From assembly GCA_021820445.1 (NCBI GenBank), contig JAKADN010000001.1, positions 1 to 64,000 of the forward strand: 64,000 bases of DNA. Reading direction: 5' to 3'. Below, in pieces: positions 1 to 7,454 of this stretch. The notes beneath the pieces were generated by a model. That model was not told where the DNA came from. It did not search any database and worked only from the letters and a program-made list of their open reading frames with translations. Both the position numbers and the translations under genes were made by a program. Position 1 is the first letter of the stretch; the number at the start of each line of letters is the position of its first letter. This DNA comes from Nitrospirota bacterium. GTDB lineage: Bacteria > Nitrospirota > Leptospirillia > Leptospirillales > Leptospirillaceae.

Positions 1-1
1 G

Positions 2-724
2 GAGACAAGAAGGCGTTGGGTCGGGATCCTGGCAGGGGTTCTCGTGATCGTGGGGCTGGGGGGATGCGCGAGTCTCAGCGACACCTTCCAGAAATACAAT
101 CCGTTCACCAACATCCTTCCCAAGGACGAGCCGACCCATTCCTTCCGGACGAAGGTCTTCGGGACGTCGGCCCTTCTGGACGAGGCCTCCCGGTTCTACT
201 TCAAGGGGGACTTCATCGAAGCCCGGGGCGAATACAAGCGCTTCCTCGAACTCCATCCGACCCATCCCCTCGCGGCCTTTGCCCAGTACCGGATCGGGAT
301 GTGCGACTTTTACCAGATCGGGAAGGTGGACCGGGATCCGACTCCTACGGAAAAGGCCCTGGCCGACTTTCAGAAGGTGGTCGACGAGTATCCCGACTCC
401 CCCTATGTGGCGAAGGCGGAAAAGAAGATCGGCTTCTGCCGGGAGAGAAAAGCCGCGCTTCACTTCTATGTGGGCCATTTCTACTATCGGACCAAGTTCT
501 TCAAGGCGGCGGCCTACCGGTTCCATTCGATCCTGCTCAAATATCCCGACTCGAAGATCTACCCCCGGGCCCAGTTCTGGTACGCCAAGTCCCTTTTCCG
601 GGAAAAGAAGCGGAAGAAGGCGGCCTCGGTGATGGAGACCATCGTCCGTCAGGGGAAGGGGTCGCCCTATGCCGGACGGGCGGCAATCCTTCTCGACTAC
701 TGGAAGAGACGGGGGTATCTCTGA
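2..724 (+). CDS. bamD: Outer membrane assembly lipoprotein BamD, 5' end beyond window
   Basis: The reading frame is open from base 2, so the true start lies before the window. The visible N-terminus is a basic stretch and a hydrophobic run ending in the lipobox LGGC, a lipoprotein signal peptide; the internal GTG at 44 would remove most of it and is not the start. The mature part has TPR-type helical repeats (YRIGMCDF, YPDSPYV, FHSILLKYPDSKIYP), as in BamD/YfiO. BamD sits on the inner face of the outer membrane and works with BamA to insert beta-barrel proteins. Length, about 240 residues, fits the family. Its TGA overlaps the next gene's ATG (TGATG), so the two are coupled. Confidence 0.85.
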   Translation, partial: ETRRRWVGILAGVLVIVGLGGCASLSDTFQKYNPFTNILPKDEPTHSFRTKVFGTSALLDEASRFYFKGDFIEARGEYKRFLELHPTHPLAAFAQYRIGMCDFYQIGKVDRDPTPTEKALADFQKVVDEYPDSPYVAKAEKKIGFCRERKAALHFYVGHFYYRTKFFKAAAYRFHSILLKYPDSKIYPRAQFWYAKSLFREKKRKKAASVMETIVRQGKGSPYAGRAAILLDYWKRRGYL

Positions 725-1182
725 TGGGGTTCTTTCCACTGTTTGCCGATCTTTCGGGGGAGCCTGTCCTGGTCGTGGGAGGGGGAGCCGTCGCTCGCCG
801 CCGAATCCGCCGCCTTCTCGATGCGGGAGCCCGTGTGACCGTCGTCTCGCCCGAGGCCCTGCCCGAGATTGTCCGGCTCGCGGGGGACGGGACGCTTCTC
901 TGGCTTCGTCGAGCTTATCTTGAAGGGGACGAGGCCTCCTTTCGCCTGGTCTTCGCGCTGACCGACGATCCCGCTGTGAACGACCGGATCGCCTCCCGGT
1001 CCGGAGGCCCGCTTGCCAACGTGGCGACCCGGACAACGGTTCGCCGCCTCACCGTTCCGGCCGTCCGGGAGGCGGAGTCGGTGGTGGTGGCGGTGGCCTG
1101 CCGCCCGCCCGACCCCGAGCGGTCCAGAAATCTGGCCGCCCGCTGCCTGGCGGCAATCGCGGAGGAAAATGCCGGTGCGTGA
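724..1182 (+). CDS. Precorrin-2 dehydrogenase / sirohydrochlorin ferrochelatase-type protein (Met8/CysG N-terminal family)
   Basis: A 152-residue protein with an N-terminal NAD-binding Rossmann signature VLVVGGGAVARRRI followed by VTVVSP, and LVFALTDDPAVN typical of the siroheme synthase N-terminal domain. The family oxidises precorrin-2 to sirohydrochlorin and may chelate iron, on the way to siroheme for sulfite or nitrite reductases. It lacks the CysG methyltransferase domain, so SAM-dependent uroporphyrinogen methylation must be done elsewhere. The ATG overlaps the bamD stop. The assignment to the domain is firm; whether both activities are present cannot be read from sequence. Confidence 0.85.
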   Translation: MGFFPLFADLSGEPVLVVGGGAVARRRIRRLLDAGARVTVVSPEALPEIVRLAGDGTLLWLRRAYLEGDEASFRLVFALTDDPAVNDRIASRSGGPLANVATRTTVRRLTVPAVREAESVVVAVACRPPDPERSRNLAARCLAAIAEENAGA

Positions 1183-1438
1183 CCTCTTCTATCCCCTCGG
1201 ACGGGCCCTCCAGCTCGTGGGGCTTCTCGTGACCTTTGTCGACGTCGTGCTCTTCTTTATCCAGAGCATGACGATGATGGTTCTTCTCAAGATCTTCCTC
1301 TTCGGGATCGCGGCCTTCTACTCGGGATACTTTCTCTCGGGGCTTGGCATTCCCCGCCCCCGACCGATCGAGCCGGAAAACCCCCGGACGGGAAAAAAGG
1401 CCGTCGCCTCCCGGGAGGAGAAGGACAAAACCGAATAG
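1169..1438 (+). CDS. Small membrane protein of unknown function
   Basis: An 89-residue protein starting at the ATG at 1169, preceded by GGAGGA (1161-1166) inside the end of the upstream gene, with which it overlaps by 14 bases. It has two hydrophobic segments (about residues 14-33 and 36-57) joined by a very short turn, then a charged, proline- and lysine-rich cytoplasmic-type tail (PRPRPIEPENPRTG...). I do not recognise a family. The overlap and ribosome binding site make it a real member of the bamD-met8 operon; an annotated start further upstream in the same frame would overlap the previous gene too heavily. Confidence 0.7.
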   Translation: MPVRDLFYPLGRALQLVGLLVTFVDVVLFFIQSMTMMVLLKIFLFGIAAFYSGYFLSGLGIPRPRPIEPENPRTGKKAVASREEKDKTE

Positions 1439-1453
1439 CTCCGGGAGGTTCCC

Positions 1454-2551
1454 ATGTCCGTTCTTCGTTCCTTGCGCCCCTTTGGCGTTGCCGTCCTGTC
1501 CCTTCTGGGGGTGATTTTGGGGAGTCCCTTCTCCGCCCATGCGGAAGAGCTCATCCTCTCCGGTTCCTCCATGCTTTATCCCGCCAACCGGGAGTGGGCC
1601 CGGGGGTACGAGCGCGATCATCCCGGAGTCCGGATCCGGGTAAAGGCCCCCGGATCCGGAGCAGGAATTACGGGAACGGTCGAAGGAGACGTCTCCATCG
1701 GGGCCTCCGACATCTTCCTCTCCTCCCGGGCCCTTGCCAAAAAGGGAAATATCGTCCTCATTCCGGTGGCTCTCGAAGGGGTGGTGCCGGTGGTGAATCT
1801 TCCGTCCTCCTCCGGCCGCGCTCCGCTGAGGCTTGACGGCCCGCTCCTCTCCCGCCTCCTTTCGGGACGGATCGCCTTCTGGGACGATCCACGCCTCGTC
1901 CGGGAGAATCCCGGCCGCTTCCTCCCTCATCTTCCGGTGCAGCCTGTGGTGCGCGCCGACGCCTCGGGAACGACCTATCTCCTCACCGACTATCTGGCTC
2001 ACACCTGCCGGTGGTGGCAGGACAACGTGGGCCGGGAACCTCTCCCCGAATGGCCCCGGAGGGCCAAAGTGTTGGCCGCTCGAGGCTCGCGGGCTCTGGT
2101 GGAGGCGGTTCATGCCCGGGAAGGGGCGATCGGTTATGTGGGGCTGGGATGGCTTCGCCGGTCGAAGCTTCTTCCGGTGGCGCTCAAAAACGATGCCGGG
2201 CGTACGGTGTCTCCATCGGTCATGGCGATTGCAAAGGCTGCCAGAAGCACGGGGGGAACGATGGTCTTTCCCGACGGCTTCAACCGGTCTCTGGTGGGGG
2301 GAGGGGGAGATCCCGGGGGCTGGCCGGTGACGGGGGTCGAGTTCTGGATGGTGAGCCCCGACCTTCCGGAGGCGACGATGGACCGGGTCCGGCGACTGGC
2401 CGTATGGGTCCTGACCCGGGGGCAGGCTCCGGCCTATACCACGGCCCGGGGATTCGTCCCGCTTCCGGATCTTCCGGCCGGCCCGAGACTGATGAGACGG
2501 CTCAAGGACGTCCTTCCCGGAAACGCCTTCCGACCGACGACCGGAGGGTAG
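1454..2551 (+). CDS. PstS-like phosphate ABC transporter substrate-binding protein
   Basis: A 365-residue exported protein with a Sec signal peptide ending near SAHA. The mature part carries PstS-family anion-binding segments: SGSSMLYPANREW near the N-terminus, GSGAGITGTVEGDVSIGASD, and RADASGTTYLLTDYL, followed by IGYVGLGW late in the protein. PstS binds phosphate in the periplasm for the PstCAB importer. No pstC, pstA, pstB or phoU is in the neighbourhood, so it may serve a distant transporter, act as a phosphate sensor, or bind another oxyanion. It follows the small membrane gene by 15 bases and may be co-transcribed with bamD. Confidence 0.8.
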   Translation: MSVLRSLRPFGVAVLSLLGVILGSPFSAHAEELILSGSSMLYPANREWARGYERDHPGVRIRVKAPGSGAGITGTVEGDVSIGASDIFLSSRALAKKGNIVLIPVALEGVVPVVNLPSSSGRAPLRLDGPLLSRLLSGRIAFWDDPRLVRENPGRFLPHLPVQPVVRADASGTTYLLTDYLAHTCRWWQDNVGREPLPEWPRRAKVLAARGSRALVEAVHAREGAIGYVGLGWLRRSKLLPVALKNDAGRTVSPSVMAIAKAARSTGGTMVFPDGFNRSLVGGGGDPGGWPVTGVEFWMVSPDLPEATMDRVRRLAVWVLTRGQAPAYTTARGFVPLPDLPAGPRLMRRLKDVLPGNAFRPTTGG

Positions 2552-2560
2552 TTCCGCTTG

Positions 2561-4165
2561 ATGTCCGGATCCCTTCGTCGCGAGGGGGGGCCCATCGGCC
2601 TTCTCTACGCCAGTCTCGGCGCCGTCATCGGTTCCGGCTGGCTCTTCGGTCCCCTGAACGCGGCCCGGGAGGCCGGTCCGCTCTCCCTGGGATCCTGGGG
2701 GATCGGAGCCCTGTCGATTCTCCTTCTGGGGCTGGTCTACGCCGAGCTGGGCCCCCTCGTTCCCCGGAGCGGGGCCATCGTCCACATGAGCCACATCGGG
2801 AACGGACCCCTCCTGGGAAAGCTCTGGAGCTGGATCCTCTTCTTCTCCTACGTCTCCGTTCCTCCCGTCGAGGTGATGGCGATCCTGGCCTACGCCAACA
2901 ACTACCTTCCGGGGTTCGTGGATCCGGTCACCGGCCTCCTGACGCTCCGGGGAACGGCGACGGCCGTGGTTCTCCTGGCGGCGGTCACCGGCCTCAACTT
3001 TCTCATGATCCGGATCGTTCTCATGATCAACAGCGCCGCCACATGGTGGAAGCTGGTCATTCCCTTCGCGACCATCGTTCTCCTGATCGTCCTGTCGCAT
3101 CACCCTGAAAATCTCGGGGTGGGCCTTCCCCACGCCGGCCTCGAAGGCATGTTCGTGGCGGTGGGGAACGCCGGGGTCATCTTCAGCTTCTTCGGATTCC
3201 GTCAGGCGGTCGATCTGGCGGGGGAAACCCGGGATCCGGGGCGAAACATTCCCATTGCGGTCATCGGCTCCGTTCTTCTGGGCACGCTCCTCTATATGGG
3301 ACTCCAGGTGGCCTTCCTTCTCTCCGTCGATCCGAAGGATCTCGCGGGGGGAGGATGGAACGGGCTCCGATTCTCGGGCGTCACCGGACCCTTTGCGGCC
3401 CTGGCCGTCTCCCTGGGAGCCATCTGGTGGGGGATGGTCCTCTATGCGGACGCCCTCGTCTCCCCCGCCGGCACCGCCTTCATCTATTTGACCTCCGCCG
3501 CCAGGATCGCGATGGCCCAGGGAGAGACGGGGAGCGCTCCCCGCCTTCTTTGCCGGATCAACCGCCAGGGAGTGCCCTGGGCAGGTCTTTTGCTGGCCTG
3601 GGGTCTGGGTTCCCTTTTCTTTTTCCCCTTTCCCTCCTGGCACAGGCTCGTGGCCTACATCTCGTCCGTGACCGTCCTCTCCTATTGCCTGGGCCCGGTC
3701 ATCCTGCTCCAACTTCGCCAGGCCATGCCCGGACTCGAACGGCCCTTCCGGCTCTGGAAGGCCGGGATTCTGGCCCCTCTCGCCTTCGTGGTGTCGAACT
3801 GGATCGTTTTCTGGTCGGGTGCGGCCACCCTGCGGTTCACCCTGCAGGCCCTCCTGGTGGTTCTTCTGGCGACCGGTGCGTGGCGTCTTCTTCTGGGAAG
3901 GGAGGGAGGCGGGAGACTGTGGGAGGAGTGGGGGCTCTCCCACTCCTGGTGGGTTGCCCCTTATTTCGGAGGAATGTGGGTCCTGTCGGAGCTGGGTCCG
4001 ACAGGGCTGGGAGGGCGGGGTGAGATCCCGTTCTTCGCCGACATGGGCCTCGTGGCGCTCCTGAGTCTCTGGGTCCTCCGACTGGCGCTCCGGGCGACCG
4101 TGCCGGACGAGGAGATCGTCCGGTACATGAAGGAGCTTTCGGAGGGGCCGCCCTCTGGACCTTGA
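2561..4165 (+). CDS. APC-family amino acid permease
   Basis: About 534 residues with roughly twelve to fourteen hydrophobic segments. The N-terminal helix has the APC signature GAVIGSGWLFGP, whose glycine-rich turn holds the amino group of the substrate in this superfamily; FGFRQAVDLAGETRDPGRNIP is the conserved cytoplasmic loop after helix 6. Likely a proton-coupled amino acid importer or exchanger in the inner membrane; substrate unknown. The ATG at 2561 is chosen; a TTG one codon earlier is possible, both served by GGAGG at 2543-2547. It is the last gene of the leftward operon, 10 bases after the PstS-like gene. Confidence 0.85.
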   Translation: MSGSLRREGGPIGLLYASLGAVIGSGWLFGPLNAAREAGPLSLGSWGIGALSILLLGLVYAELGPLVPRSGAIVHMSHIGNGPLLGKLWSWILFFSYVSVPPVEVMAILAYANNYLPGFVDPVTGLLTLRGTATAVVLLAAVTGLNFLMIRIVLMINSAATWWKLVIPFATIVLLIVLSHHPENLGVGLPHAGLEGMFVAVGNAGVIFSFFGFRQAVDLAGETRDPGRNIPIAVIGSVLLGTLLYMGLQVAFLLSVDPKDLAGGGWNGLRFSGVTGPFAALAVSLGAIWWGMVLYADALVSPAGTAFIYLTSAARIAMAQGETGSAPRLLCRINRQGVPWAGLLLAWGLGSLFFFPFPSWHRLVAYISSVTVLSYCLGPVILLQLRQAMPGLERPFRLWKAGILAPLAFVVSNWIVFWSGAATLRFTLQALLVVLLATGAWRLLLGREGGGRLWEEWGLSHSWWVAPYFGGMWVLSELGPTGLGGRGEIPFFADMGLVALLSLWVLRLALRATVPDEEIVRYMKELSEGPPSGP

Positions 4166-4178
4166 TCGATGGGGAGAT

Positions 4179-4613
4179 CTAGAGAGACGACAGCCCGGGG
4201 ACCGGAAACCCTTCCTTGCGGGCCGCCCCGACGAGTCGTTCGTCGGCACAGACAAAGCCGAGCGTCGAAGGGCGGTCGAGGCTTGCGATGATGGCGGCGG
4301 CCAGTTGCGTGGCATCCGCGGACCGGAGAGGATGGGTGCGGAGAAGCCGGCAGGCGACTTCCCGGAGCCGCGGTCCCGGCTGGATCTCCTGCCAGACTGA
4401 CCGGAGATCCCGGAGCCGTCCCAGAGCCTCCTCCATGGCGGGAGGGGAGATTCCTCCGGAGCGTTCGAGCCGGCCAAGGGCCGAGACGCATTCCACCTCC
4501 GTCCCCCACCAGACGAGAAGGACGGGATCCTCAAGGTAAAGGGACTGGAGAATGGGTGTCTGCTTCTCCGCGACAAGAAGGGGGACGAGGGCCGAACTGT
4601 CCCAGAACCTCAC
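4179..4613 (-). CDS. PIN-domain ribonuclease toxin (VapC-like)
   Basis: A 144-residue protein beginning MRFWDSSALVPLL, the PIN-domain opening with its first acidic residue, followed by a conserved acidic residue in the GTEVEC region, HPLRSADATQLAAA and FVCADERLV. These four acidic sites form the metal-binding nuclease centre of VapC toxins, which cut RNA when freed from antitoxin. It overlaps the antitoxin gene by four bases (ATGA), the usual layout. All catalytic acidic positions look intact, so the toxin should be active. The gene is convergent with the APC permease, ending 13 bases from it. Confidence 0.85.
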   Translation of the reverse strand: MRFWDSSALVPLLVAEKQTPILQSLYLEDPVLLVWWGTEVECVSALGRLERSGGISPPAMEEALGRLRDLRSVWQEIQPGPRLREVACRLLRTHPLRSADATQLAAAIIASLDRPSTLGFVCADERLVGAARKEGFPVPGLSSL

Positions 4614-4903
4614 CGGTCTTCGTTCCGGTCTGAAATCAGGGCCTCCAGCAGGCTTCCCGCAGATTCGGGAGGGGAATTGTTGGCAATGCTGTCGAGACGC
4701 TTGGGCGGACGCCTTCTGATGAGTCCATCGCGTTCAAGACGAGCCAGGCGGTCCTCGTCGTCAGGACTGTCTCCGGTCCCGGCCGGTTCGAGGCGGGCGA
4801 CAGGGTGGGTCCTGTCCAGGATGAGGATCGTCTCTCCCTGACGGACGCGGTCAAGAAGGGCCGAGAGATGGTTTTTTGTTTCTGATATTGTGGCTATTTT
4901 CAT
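4610..4903 (-). CDS. Phd/YefM-type antitoxin
   Basis: A 97-residue protein opening MKIATISETKNHLSALLDRV, the classic Phd/YefM N-terminal DNA-binding fold, continuing GETILILDRTHPVARLEP. The C-terminal part is polar and would wrap the PIN toxin. It should neutralise the toxin encoded immediately downstream and repress the shared promoter. The ATG at 4903 is fixed by the family N-terminus. That ATG lies only six bases after a perfect TATAAT, leaving no room for a ribosome binding site (see promoter entry). Confidence 0.88.
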   Translation of the reverse strand: MKIATISETKNHLSALLDRVRQGETILILDRTHPVARLEPAGTGDSPDDEDRLARLERDGLIRRRPPKRLDSIANNSPPESAGSLLEALISDRNEDR

Positions 4904-4912
4904 GTGGCTATT
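4889..4912 (-). repeat. Direct repeat over the -10 box and start codon, candidate antitoxin operator
   Basis: The ten-base word TGTGGCTATT (plus strand) occurs exactly at 4889-4898 and 4903-4912, a 14-base period. One copy overlaps the -10 box and the ATG, the other lies in the first antitoxin codons, so a bound Phd-type complex could block initiation. This role is inferred. Confidence 0.5.
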
Positions 4913-4937
4913 ATAGCTTTATATTGGTTTTTGTCAA
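4904..4937 (-). promoter_or_regulatory. Sigma70-type promoter of the toxin-antitoxin operon, predicted leaderless
   Basis: On the minus strand TTGACA (4937-4932) and TATAAT (4915-4910), both perfect hexamers, are separated by 16 bases. The antitoxin ATG begins at 4903, six bases after the -10, so transcription would start at or beside the A of the start codon. Confidence 0.8.
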
Positions 4938-4972
4938 TGACAGTGGGACCTCCGAAGTGAAGTCGTGAAGGA

Positions 4973-5001
4973 TTGACCTTGTCTTGGCCGGAAGCCATTC
5001 T
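4973..5001 (+). promoter_or_regulatory. Possible promoter for the GH15-MFS operon
   Basis: TTGACC (4973-4978) and CATTCT (4996-5001) are 17 bases apart, 48 bases upstream of the GH15 start. The -35 is good, the -10 matches consensus at only three positions. Confidence 0.35.
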
Positions 5002-5048
5002 GTACGGGATTCCTCCGAGGAGGAGGGCTGATCGAGAAAGGGGGATCG

Positions 5049-7454
5049 ATGGAGCAGGATGCATGCGGAAGAGAAGCCTTCGGCCATCCGGGAGCGCCTC
5101 CCCGGTGGACCTCGAGCCGGAAGGACGGGATCGGAACGGCCTACAACACCGCCTCCAATCTCTGGTACACCCTCTCGCACGGAATCGTGAACGAGGTCTA
5201 CTATCCCACCGTGGATCGCCCCCAGATCCGGGACCTCGAGTTTCTCGTCACCGATGGGACCTTCGTCCATGAGGAACGTCGCGACCTTCACCACGAGACA
5301 GACTTTTTCGGCGAGTCCTTTGCACCGGGATTCCGAATTGTGTCCTCCGATCCGGGGGGCCGCTACCGGATCGTGAAGGAGGTGATGGGGGATCCCCATC
5401 TCCCCTGTCTTCTTCTGCGTGTTCGCCTCGAATGCGCTCCATCCCTGGAAGGCCGTCTCCGTCTCTTCATCCTGATCGAGCCCCATCTCGATGTAGGCGG
5501 GGCGGGCAACAATCTCAGGCGGTTTTCCCACGCCGGCAAAAGCGGGATCCTCGCTTCGAAGAACGGCATCACCATGGCCCTGGGGGCGACCATTCCCTTT
5601 CGGCGTCTCTCCTGCGGATTTGTGGGAGAAAGCGACGGGGCGACCGATCTGCGCACCCATCGCGATCTTCTCTGGGAGTTTGACCGGGCCACCGACGGCA
5701 ATGTGGCAGGGGTGGGGGAGCTGGCGGTGGACGGTTCCCAGGAGTTCACGGTCGCGCTCTCCTTCGGGACGGGACAACACGGGGCCCTGACCACCCTCTT
5801 CCAGTCCCTCGGGATCCACTATATCGAGCAGAAGGGGCGCTTTCTCGAGCAGTGGAGCCGGGTGACGGACAAGATCCTTCCCCTGGAAGAGTGCGGAGGA
5901 GACGGAGGGCGACTCTACCGCATCAGCCACAACGTTCTCCGCGCCCATGAGGACAAGCTGTTTCCCGGGGCGATCATCGCCTCCCAGAGCATCCCTTGGG
6001 GGGATTTTCACGACGATACGGCGGGGCTGGGGGGCTACCATCTCGTCTGGACCCGGGACCTCTGCCACAGTGCCCTGGGTCTCCTGGCCTGCGGCGATGC
6101 GGAAAGTCCTTACCGGGCCCTGGTCTACCTCGCGGCCAGCCAGCTTCCCGACGGGGGATTCCACCAGAATTTCTGGGTGGACGGATCCCCCTACTGGACG
6201 GGAATCCAGCTCGACGGAGTGGCCCATCCGGTTCTTCTGGCCTGGCGCCTCTATCGTGAAAACGGGCTCAAGGCCTTCGATCCCTATCCCATGGTCAAGG
6301 CGGCCGCCGCCTATCTCGTGCGCCATGGCCCCGCGACCCAGCAGGATCGCTGGGAGGAGGCCAGGGGGTACTCTCCCTCCACCTTCGCCGCCATGATCTC
6401 GGCTCTGGTCTGCGCGGGGCTCTGGGCGGAATCCCGGGGAGACCGGGAGGAGGGACGGTTCTTTCTGGATTACGCGGATTTTCTCGAGAGCCGGCTCGAC
6501 GGCTGGACCACCACCCAAAAAAGTTCCCTGGTGCCGGGAATAGCCCGCCATTATGTCCGGATCCTCCCCACCGGTACGGGAGATCCTTCGCCGGTGGAGG
6601 ACGTCGACCAGGTCTGGCTCGATCTCGCCAACCAGCCGCCGGGGTCTCCGGTCCGTTTTCCGGCCCGGGAGATCGTCGACGGGGGATTCCTCGACCTTGT
6701 CCGGTACGGGATCCGTCGGGCCGACGATCCCCTGGTGGTTGATTCGGTGGCGGTCACCGATTCCCTGCTGCGCGTCGAAACACCCTTCGGGCCGTGTTTC
6801 CGGAGATACAATTATGATGGGTACGGCCAGCGGGAGGACGGCGGCCCCTATCTCGGGTGGGGCCGGGGCCGGGCCTGGCCGCTTCTGACGGGGGAGAGGG
6901 GGCACTACGAACTGGCTGCGGGGCGGGATCCGGGCCCGTATCTTCGGGCCATGGAGGGGTTCTCGACCGCTTGCGGCCTGATTCCCGAACAGGTCTGGGA
7001 CAGCCCCGATCTCACCCGCTCCTCCTGTCGCTTCGGGAGGGCGACCGGAGCGGCCAACCCCCTGGCATGGGCCCACGCGGAATATATCCGCCTCCTGCGG
7101 TCGGTTCATGACGGCGCCATATTCGACCAGCTTCCTTCCGTGGCAAGTCGCTACGAAGAAGGGCAGGGCCGCAAGGATCTCGAAATCTGGAAGTTCAACC
7201 GCCAGCTCCGACGGATGTGTCCGGGGCAGACCCTGCGTATTCTGGGGCTCGCTCCCTTTCGTCTTCGCTATTCCCTGGACGGCTGGAAGACCCACGAGGA
7301 CCGGGAGGCACTCTTTCTGGTCGACCTCGGCTGCGGGTATGTCGATATCCTGATCGGGGCAGGACAGGACATTCCGCTCTTTTTCACCTTCTTCTGGACG
7401 GAATCCTCCCGGTGGGAGGGACGCGATTTCTCCGTTGGAATGGAAAGAATCTGA
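5049..7454 (+). CDS. Glycoside hydrolase family 15 glucoamylase-like enzyme
   Basis: An 801-residue enzyme. The N-terminal part (about 30-330) is the beta-sandwich of bacterial glucoamylases, with GTAYNTASNLWYTLSHG and VNEVYYPTVDRPQIRDLE. The (alpha/alpha)6 catalytic domain has VWTRDLCHSALGLL, general acid in QDRWEE (E436/E437) and a candidate general base E647 in IPEQVWD. GH15 enzymes release glucose from non-reducing ends of alpha-1,4 glucans. No signal peptide is visible, so it probably acts on cytoplasmic glycogen or maltodextrin. The next gene starts inside its stop (TGATG). Exact substrate (starch-type, isomaltose-type or trehalose) cannot be decided. Confidence 0.88.
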   Translation: MEQDACGREAFGHPGAPPRWTSSRKDGIGTAYNTASNLWYTLSHGIVNEVYYPTVDRPQIRDLEFLVTDGTFVHEERRDLHHETDFFGESFAPGFRIVSSDPGGRYRIVKEVMGDPHLPCLLLRVRLECAPSLEGRLRLFILIEPHLDVGGAGNNLRRFSHAGKSGILASKNGITMALGATIPFRRLSCGFVGESDGATDLRTHRDLLWEFDRATDGNVAGVGELAVDGSQEFTVALSFGTGQHGALTTLFQSLGIHYIEQKGRFLEQWSRVTDKILPLEECGGDGGRLYRISHNVLRAHEDKLFPGAIIASQSIPWGDFHDDTAGLGGYHLVWTRDLCHSALGLLACGDAESPYRALVYLAASQLPDGGFHQNFWVDGSPYWTGIQLDGVAHPVLLAWRLYRENGLKAFDPYPMVKAAAAYLVRHGPATQQDRWEEARGYSPSTFAAMISALVCAGLWAESRGDREEGRFFLDYADFLESRLDGWTTTQKSSLVPGIARHYVRILPTGTGDPSPVEDVDQVWLDLANQPPGSPVRFPAREIVDGGFLDLVRYGIRRADDPLVVDSVAVTDSLLRVETPFGPCFRRYNYDGYGQREDGGPYLGWGRGRAWPLLTGERGHYELAAGRDPGPYLRAMEGFSTACGLIPEQVWDSPDLTRSSCRFGRATGAANPLAWAHAEYIRLLRSVHDGAIFDQLPSVASRYEEGQGRKDLEIWKFNRQLRRMCPGQTLRILGLAPFRLRYSLDGWKTHEDREALFLVDLGCGYVDILIGAGQDIPLFFTFFWTESSRWEGRDFSVGMERI

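Noticed and set aside
16-1182. A single long frame running from 16 through the Met8-type gene
   Set aside because: Its first 235 codons are antiframe to bamD with Gly/Arg/Pro-rich nonsense; the family N-terminus begins at ATG 724.
1049-4576. A very long minus-strand open frame (1175 codons) opposite the PstS-like and APC genes
   Set aside because: It is antisense to well-supported genes; its composition (Gly, Arg, Pro, Glu runs) is typical of a high-GC shadow frame and it has no family motif or ribosome binding site.
4911-7295. A 794-codon minus-strand open frame opposite the GH15 gene
   Set aside because: Fully antisense to an enzyme with all catalytic motifs; shadow of GC-biased codons.
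7217-7453. An N-terminal extension of the MFS gene into the GH15 gene
   Set aside because: The extension reads as out-of-frame GH15 sequence; ATG 7454 gives the natural MFS start.
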